The position numbers and the translations under genes are program-made. From assembly GCA_963602355.1 (NCBI GenBank), contig CAVCIU010000033.1, positions 1 to 19,603 of the forward strand: a stretch of DNA of 19,603 nt, written 5' to 3'. Below the pieces are notes generated by a model. It worked only from the letters and a program-made list of their open reading frames with translations. It ran no database searches and had not been told where the DNA came from. Positions within the stretch are counted from its first letter, which is position 1; each line of letters opens with the position of its first letter. Origin of the DNA: UBA791 sp963602355. GTDB lineage: Bacteria > Cyanobacteriota > Vampirovibrionia > Gastranaerophilales > Gastranaerophilaceae. This document shows positions 15,377 to 19,603 of this stretch, one piece after another.

Positions 15377-16029
15377 CAGATACAGAAAAGAAGAATATAT
15401 TAATTGTAGAAGACCACGAGTTAACAAGGTTTGGTTTGAAAACAAATTTTGAAGGAATGGATATAATTGAAAATATCTACGAAGCAGAAGATGCAGATCA
15501 AGCTTTAAAACAATTCAAAGACCATAAGATTGATTTAATCATTATGGACTTAGGTTTACCAAACGTAGACGGTATAGAAACAACAAAAAGAATACGATTA
15601 ATTGATTCTGACGTAAAAATTATTATCCTAACATCACACAGTGATGAAAAAGCTGTATTGAACAGTTTAAAAGCTGGTGCAAATGCTTATTGTTCAAAAG
15701 AAATCAACTTAAAGACATTAGAGACAGTTGTTAAATCAGTTTTAGATGGTGCAGCATGGTTTGACCCAAGCATTGCACATATCGTACTAAGAGCTGCAGC
15801 AAATCAACAAGATGCACCTGTTGAAGGTCAAGGCGACTTTAATTTAACAGCTAGAGAACTTCAAATTCTGAAACTTATTGCAAAAGGATATAGCAACATT
15901 GAGATTGCGAAAGAATGTACAATCAGTATTAATACTATCAAAGCTCACGTTGCAAACATTCTGCAAAAGTTAGAAGTTGAAGATAGACTTCAAGCTGCAC
16001 TAAAAGCAATTAAGTACCAAATCGTTTAA
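15373..16029 (+). CDS. NarL/FixJ-type response regulator
   Basis: This 218-residue protein has an N-terminal receiver (about 8-125) with acidic pocket Glu13-Asp14, phosphoacceptor Asp59 in IIMDLGLP, the switch Thr87 and Lys109, so phosphorylation chemistry is intact. A linker leads to a C-terminal LuxR-type helix-turn-helix (about 156-214) with FNLTARELQILKLIAKG and the recognition-helix segment ISINTIKAHVANILQKL. It should be a DNA-binding transcription factor controlled by a kinase, yet no histidine kinase is encoded in the window. The ATG overlaps the stop of the preceding TPR gene (ATGA), which points to shared translation. A second, different regulator follows after 10 bases. Confidence 0.93.
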   Translation: MTDTEKKNILIVEDHELTRFGLKTNFEGMDIIENIYEAEDADQALKQFKDHKIDLIIMDLGLPNVDGIETTKRIRLIDSDVKIIILTSHSDEKAVLNSLKAGANAYCSKEINLKTLETVVKSVLDGAAWFDPSIAHIVLRAAANQQDAPVEGQGDFNLTARELQILKLIAKGYSNIEIAKECTISINTIKAHVANILQKLEVEDRLQAALKAIKYQIV

Positions 16030-16039
16030 AGGAAACTAG

Positions 16040-16657
16040 ATGACTGAATTAGGAAAAGTTTTAGTTATTGACGACAATCCTAAATTTTTAGAAGACTCAT
16101 TACCTCTTTATGGTTATGAGGTGGAATCTGCTGTTGACGGATTAAAGGCAATGAAAACTTTATCTAAAAAAACAGATTTTGATATTATATTGCTTGATGT
16201 AATGATGCCTAACATGAATGGTTGGGACGTACTAAAAGAAATTCGAGAAAATGAAAACACAAAGCAAATACCAATAATAATGACAACGGCTATTAGCGAA
16301 GAGCAAAAGATAGTAAAAGGTCTAAAAATGGGAGCCGACGATTATATTGTAAAACCCTTTGTGCTTTCGACATTGCTTGCGAGAATAGAGGCAGTGATAA
16401 GACGTTCCGCTTGGAACAAAAATGATAGCAATCAGATTGATATTAAAAAAGTAAAATCGGTAAACAATGAAATTACCCCAAAAGAATCTGCTGTGCTTGA
16501 ACTTTTGACCAAAGGACTAAACAACAAAGAAATAGCAGAAAAACTGGACATTACGGAAGTTACTGTTAAGACGCACCTGAGAAATATTTATAAAAAATTT
16601 AACGTAAACAGTCGTACACAGTTAGTTTTGATGGCTATGCAACTAAGTTCAAAATAG
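16040..16657 (+). CDS. Response regulator with OmpR-like receiver and LuxR-type output
   Basis: This 205-residue protein has a receiver (about 5-122) with Asp11-Asp12, phosphoacceptor Asp53 in LLDVMMPNMNGW, Thr82/Thr83 and Lys105. Its GADDYIVKPF ending is more typical of OmpR/PhoB receivers. The output (about 145-202) is instead a LuxR-type helix-turn-helix (ITPKESAVLELLTKGLNNKEIA, then TVKTHLRNIYKKF). Such mixed pairs are known among cyanobacterial and chloroplast Ycf29-like regulators, a loose comparison only. All phosphorylation residues are present. AAAGGA precedes the ATG. The two adjacent regulators differ enough in receiver and linker to be separate functions, not a fresh duplication. 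They could form heterodimers or read different kinases. Confidence 0.9.
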   Translation: MTELGKVLVIDDNPKFLEDSLPLYGYEVESAVDGLKAMKTLSKKTDFDIILLDVMMPNMNGWDVLKEIRENENTKQIPIIMTTAISEEQKIVKGLKMGADDYIVKPFVLSTLLARIEAVIRRSAWNKNDSNQIDIKKVKSVNNEITPKESAVLELLTKGLNNKEIAEKLDITEVTVKTHLRNIYKKFNVNSRTQLVLMAMQLSSK

Positions 16658-16686
16658 GTTACACCAGATAAAAGGAGACAATTTCA

Positions 16687-17220
16687 ATGAGTGATTATTC
16701 AAAAGATGAGTTAATTACACTAATTCAAAAAAATCCACAAGAATTCAACGAATGGATAAAAGATAAAGAAGATGTTGATTTGAGCGAAGTTGATTTTTCA
16801 AATCTAGTATTGGATAACGTAAGCTTCGCTAATGCAGATTTGAATTCATCATCATTTGCTGATGCACAATTAACAGAGGTTAATTTCACTAACTGCGATT
16901 TAACATCAGTTGATTTTACAAGAACAAATCTTGTTGAATGCGATTTTACAGAAAGTATTCTTCCAGGTGCTGACTTTAGTTATGCTGTTGTAAGTTATTG
17001 CAACTTTACAGAAGCAGATATGACTGGTTGCGTATTCCAAGAATCAGATTTATCAAACTCAGACTTCTCAACTGCTGATAATTTAGATGCTTGCCGTTTT
17101 GATGAAGAAACAATTTGGCCAGACCAAGATAAATTACCAGAAGATTTTGATACAAGCTATAGCAACGACTTATCATCACTAAAGGACGATGATGATGCTC
17201 CTGCTCATTCAGATTACTAA
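16687..17220 (+). CDS. Acidic pentapeptide-repeat protein
   Basis: Residues 31-130 of this 177-residue protein are 20 consecutive pentapeptides with no break, enough for five turns of a right-handed quadrilateral beta-helix. The central residue alternates Leu (or Val/Met) and Phe all the way, as in DLSEV-DFSNL. An N-terminal helix (residues 5-27) caps the array, and the C-terminus (about 137-177) is very acidic and likely disordered. The whole protein is strongly negative. Some pentapeptide proteins (Qnr, MfpA) mimic DNA and bind gyrase; acidity makes this possible here but does not show it. No membrane segment or signal is present, so it is cytoplasmic. AAGGAG precedes the start, and the stop overlaps the next gene's ATG (TAATG). 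Confidence 0.9.
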   Translation: MSDYSKDELITLIQKNPQEFNEWIKDKEDVDLSEVDFSNLVLDNVSFANADLNSSSFADAQLTEVNFTNCDLTSVDFTRTNLVECDFTESILPGADFSYAVVSYCNFTEADMTGCVFQESDLSNSDFSTADNLDACRFDEETIWPDQDKLPEDFDTSYSNDLSSLKDDDDAPAHSDY

Positions 17221-17963
17221 TGCCACAGTTTTTAATAAATTCAAAAAATATAGACAACAATATGGTTATAATTGACGACAAAGAAAATTATAACCATATT
17301 GCCAAGTCTTTGCGTGCAAGAGTCGGCGAAGACTTACTTTTGATTGACGAAAACGAAATTCAATATGAAACGAAGGTTGAAGAAATTACTAAAAACCATG
17401 TAAAGGCTTCTATTGAAAACTCTTATAAATCAAAACGTAAGCTTGATTATGACCTTTATATCGCAATTAGTCCATTGAATAGTACTGCTATAAATACTAT
17501 TTTTGAAAAGTTAACAGAATTAGGTGTGAGAGGTTTTTATCCTATTTACACAGATAATTGTGCAGTAAAAAAAGATGTTATAACTAAAAAAATTAAACGT
17601 TGGCAAAAGATTTGCTACGAATCTTTTAAACAATGCGAAAGAGCAGATATTCCGACTTGTTTTGAATTAACAACAATTCAAGATGTTATCAAAAAAGATT
17701 TTGACCATATCTTGTGTTTTACGGAACGCGCTAGCAAATACCAATTCAAAGAATTTTTAAATAATAATAAATTTAAGCAAAATGATAAAATTCTTGTTAT
17801 AATAGGACCAGAAGGCGGGTTCTCAAAAGCTGAATTTAAATTTTTTGAAAAAGAAAATTTGAATACAATTTCTTTGGGTGAACTTATCCTAAGAGCAGAT
17901 ACTGCCTCTATTGTAGCGATAGGAAATATTATTTATGAAAATTCCGACATTGGAAAAGCTTAA
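17220..17963 (+). CDS. rsmE: 16S rRNA (uracil-1498-N3)-methyltransferase
   Basis: This 247-residue protein matches the size and plan of RsmE, which methylates N3 of U1498 in helix 44 of 16S rRNA with S-adenosylmethionine. The N-terminal PUA-like part has HIAKSLRARVGE. The SPOUT catalytic part shows KRWQKICYESFKQCERADIP (about 124-143), the knot motif GPEGGFS (196-202) and LGELILRADTA (219-229), which bind the cofactor. The start overlaps the pentapeptide stop by one base, so translation is probably coupled. It also overlaps the next gene by 29 bases. A perfect 16-bp inverted repeat sits in codons 13-28. Its presence in a signalling operon is unusual. Confidence 0.93.
   Translation: MPQFLINSKNIDNNMVIIDDKENYNHIAKSLRARVGEDLLLIDENEIQYETKVEEITKNHVKASIENSYKSKRKLDYDLYIAISPLNSTAINTIFEKLTELGVRGFYPIYTDNCAVKKDVITKKIKRWQKICYESFKQCERADIPTCFELTTIQDVIKKDFDHILCFTERASKYQFKEFLNNNKFKQNDKILVIIGPEGGFSKAEFKFFEKENLNTISLGELILRADTASIVAIGNIIYENSDIGKA
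17258..17301 (+). other. Perfect 16-bp inverted repeat inside the start of rsmE
   Basis: CAATATGGTTATAATT (17258-17273) and AATTATAACCATATTG (17286-17301) are exact reverse complements around a 12-base loop. The structure lies 38 bases after the rsmE start, wholly in coding sequence. In mRNA it would be a very stable hairpin between the signalling half and the RNA-modification half of the operon. A double-strand RNase site or a translation brake are the simplest readings. Confidence 0.8.
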
Positions 17964-19344
17964 AAAAGATAAAGTTTTAGAAGAAATAAAAAAATATTCA
18001 GAAGGTGTGGAAGTTTACGTTGTAGGTGGCATAATTAGAGATTTGTACACTGGGAAAGCGAACTTTGATAAAGATTTGATTGTTTGCAATGTTGAAGCTA
18101 AAGATTATGCGATGAATTTAGCAGAAAAACTCGATGCAACATTTATTCCGCTTGATGAAGAAAACAAAATTTATAGACTTGTTCTAAAAGATAAAAAAAA
18201 CTTCATTGATATTACAAACCCTATCAATAATAACCTTGAAGAAGATTTGAAACGCAGAGATTTTACGATGAATTCTGTTGCAATGAACATTGAAACCTTT
18301 GAGGTTTTGGATTTGAACAATGGATTGAAGGATTTAAAAAACAAAAAAATCAGAATGATTGAGGAAAAGAATTTTGTTGAAGATGCTTTGAGATTGTTGA
18401 GAGCATACCGTTTTCAAGCTGTAACAGGTTTTGAACTTGATAGCAAAACAGAGCACACAATAAAAAAACATATCAAATTGATTAATAATCCTGCAAAAGA
18501 AAGACTTAATTACGAGTTGATGAAACTTTTTGACGGAGCTTATACGGTAAAAGCCTTGTTAAATATGGATAAATCAGGAATTTTGTATGAAATCTTACCA
18601 ATATTTTTAGAAGTAAGAAAAGTTCCTCCAAACACGCATCATCATTTGGATTTGCTACATCATTCTATTGAAACAGTTAATCAAATTCAAAACTTTTATA
18701 ATATTGCAAAACCGGAAGTTAAAGAACATTTAGACAAAGTTGATTTTGGTGGATTTTCACGACTAGCGCATTTAAAACTTGCAGGCTTTATGCACGATAT
18801 CGGAAAACCTTCTTGCTGGACGATTGAAGAAGATACAGGTCGTCATAGATTTATCAAGCACGAGGAAGTTGGCAGTAAATTAGCCTCACCTATTTTGAGA
18901 AAGCTTAAATTTTCTAAAAAACAAATAGAATATATTTGTAAAATGATTAAAAATCATATTTATCCGTCTCACGTAATTGCAACAGAGGTTTTGACGGATA
19001 AAGTCAAAATGAGATACGTGCGAAAAATGGAAGATGACGTTATCGATAATATCTTTTTAGCAATGTCTGATAGACTTTCTGCAAGAGGAAAAGCCATAAC
19101 TGATGAAGTTGTTCACAAAAACATTTCGGGACTTACAAACCTAATGAAATTTTATCTTGAAGTGAAAGACAATCTTGAGCCACTTCCTAAACTTTTAAGC
19201 GGTGAAGAAATTATGGAACTCCTAAATTTAAAACCGTCAAAAGAATTGGGAGAAGTTATAAAAGCACTTCAAGAAGAACAATTTAACGGCGAAATTACAA
19301 CAAAAGAACAGGCTGTTGAATTTGTGAAAAGTTATAAATTATAA
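17935..19344 (+). CDS. CCA-adding-type tRNA nucleotidyltransferase with HD domain
   Basis: This 469-residue class II nucleotidyltransferase shows VVGGIIRD (29-36), the metal-binding carboxylates Asp45 and Asp47 in FDKDL, Asp92, RRDFTMNSVA (107-116) and EDALRLLRAYRF (149-160) for nucleotide and tRNA handling. An HD domain follows (about 235-350, with His287-Asp288 in HDIGK), as in enzymes that also have phosphatase or phosphodiesterase activity. It should build or repair the CCA tail of tRNA. Some bacteria divide the work between CC-adding and A-adding enzymes, and the sequence does not tell me which this is. AGGA stands 9 bases before the ATG, which lies inside rsmE (29-base overlap). It is the last gene of the operon. 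Confidence 0.9.
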   Translation: MKIPTLEKLKKDKVLEEIKKYSEGVEVYVVGGIIRDLYTGKANFDKDLIVCNVEAKDYAMNLAEKLDATFIPLDEENKIYRLVLKDKKNFIDITNPINNNLEEDLKRRDFTMNSVAMNIETFEVLDLNNGLKDLKNKKIRMIEEKNFVEDALRLLRAYRFQAVTGFELDSKTEHTIKKHIKLINNPAKERLNYELMKLFDGAYTVKALLNMDKSGILYEILPIFLEVRKVPPNTHHHLDLLHHSIETVNQIQNFYNIAKPEVKEHLDKVDFGGFSRLAHLKLAGFMHDIGKPSCWTIEEDTGRHRFIKHEEVGSKLASPILRKLKFSKKQIEYICKMIKNHIYPSHVIATEVLTDKVKMRYVRKMEDDVIDNIFLAMSDRLSARGKAITDEVVHKNISGLTNLMKFYLEVKDNLEPLPKLLSGEEIMELLNLKPSKELGEVIKALQEEQFNGEITTKEQAVEFVKSYKL

Positions 19345-19345
19345 T

Positions 19346-19365
19346 GTCGGGTTAGTAAACCCGAC
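19346..19365. repeat. REP-like palindrome 1, possible weak terminator
   Basis: GTCGGGTT and AACCCGAC form a perfect 8-bp stem with the loop AGTA, two bases after the stop of the nucleotidyltransferase gene. Six T follow at 19372-19377, six bases beyond the stem, so it may end the operon inefficiently. Confidence 0.7.
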
Positions 19366-19378
19366 CTACAATTTTTTG

Positions 19379-19404
19379 GATTGCTTCGCTATCGCTCACA
19401 ATGA
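19379..19404. repeat. Dispersed intergenic repeat fragment
   Basis: GATTGCTTCGC followed by a GCTCACAATGAC end is the kind of short intergenic repeat found in many copies in bacterial genomes. Its first nine bases are identical to an arm of the hairpin at 7134-7142. Confidence 0.5.
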
Positions 19405-19415
19405 CAAGTTTTTAT

Positions 19416-19439
19416 TTGTTGGGGTTTCCACCCCAACAA
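19416..19439. repeat. REP-like palindrome 2
   Basis: TTGTTGGGGT and ACCCCAACAA form a perfect 10-bp stem with the loop TTCC. It has no T run, so it is not a normal terminator. Confidence 0.7.
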
Positions 19440-19453
19440 TATTGTAGAACGTA

Positions 19454-19475
19454 TGTCGGTATTACTATACCGACA
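19454..19475. repeat. REP-like palindrome 3
   Basis: TGTCGGTAT and ATACCGACA form a perfect 9-bp stem with the loop TACT. The TGTCGG arm resembles palindrome 1 (GTCGGG), which suggests related elements. Confidence 0.7.
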
Positions 19476-19496
19476 GTATTTTCACCAATCTTACAT

Positions 19497-19603
19497 CTAT
19501 GCAGAAAGAGTAAAGATTTCGTAGATTTCTTCGTCTGAAAGTTCTGTAATAATCTTTTCGCCTTCGTAAACTGCCAAATCTGCAAGTTCTTTCTTAGATT
19601 TCA
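19497..19603 (-). CDS. 3' end of an unidentified gene
   Basis: On the minus strand an open frame enters from beyond the window edge and runs 34 whole codons to a TAG at 19497-19499. The visible C-terminus includes ELADLAVYEG and ends SDEEIYEIFTLSA. It is acidic and probably helical. Codon use looks like that of the neighbouring genes, which supports real coding. No family can be named from so little. It converges on the nucleotidyltransferase gene, with the palindromic repeats between them. Confidence 0.55.
   Translation of the reverse strand, partial: KSKKELADLAVYEGEKIITELSDEEIYEIFTLSA

Noticed and set aside
19346..19475. CRISPR array
   Set aside because: The repeated units are palindromes of different sequence and spacing, not equal direct repeats with spacers, and no cas gene is present.

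Overview
The window is AT-rich DNA (about a third GC by eye) from a bacterium that uses the standard code: TGA, TAA and TAG all end genes. Gene content fits a non-photosynthetic gut or environmental lineage. A Gastranaerophilales/Melainabacteria (Vampirovibrionia) origin is my best guess, from the composition, the LuxR-type response regulators, the cyclic-nucleotide-type GAF domain and the palindromic intergenic repeats. No marker gene here proves it. No tRNA, rRNA, CRISPR array, IS transposase or phage gene was seen.

Left part (1-6952): two different calpain-like (C2) cysteine proteases flank an EamA drug/metabolite transporter. The first is cut by the window edge. They are followed by a small exported protein, a SulP anion transporter with a STAS domain, a CHAP-domain hydrolase with a Phe/Asn-rich N-terminus and no signal peptide, and a small lipoprotein. 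Three cysteine-dependent hydrolases in 6 kb is the most distinctive gene content here.

Middle (6953-12125): a 190-bp GC-rich block of nested hairpins lies between the lipoprotein gene and a 1017-residue UvrD-type helicase fused to an Fe-S RecB-like nuclease. Next come a YcxB-like membrane protein whose promoter suggests a leaderless mRNA, and a minus-strand pair encoding a GT2 glycosyltransferase and a beta-carbonic anhydrase.

Right part (12142-19344): one probable seven-gene operon starts from a good sigma-70-like promoter whose -10 lies in a 12-bp palindrome. It encodes a TPR-GAF-HD-GYP protein, an exported TPR protein, two LuxR-type response regulators, an acidic pentapeptide-repeat protein, RsmE and a CCA-adding-type nucleotidyltransferase. 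Most gene junctions overlap or nearly touch. This joins second-messenger and response-regulator signalling to rRNA modification and tRNA maturation without a visible histidine kinase. Two strong hairpins lie inside this operon just after start codons, including a perfect 16-bp inverted repeat in rsmE.

Right edge (19345-19603): REP-like palindromes separate the operon from the 3' end of an unidentified minus-strand gene.
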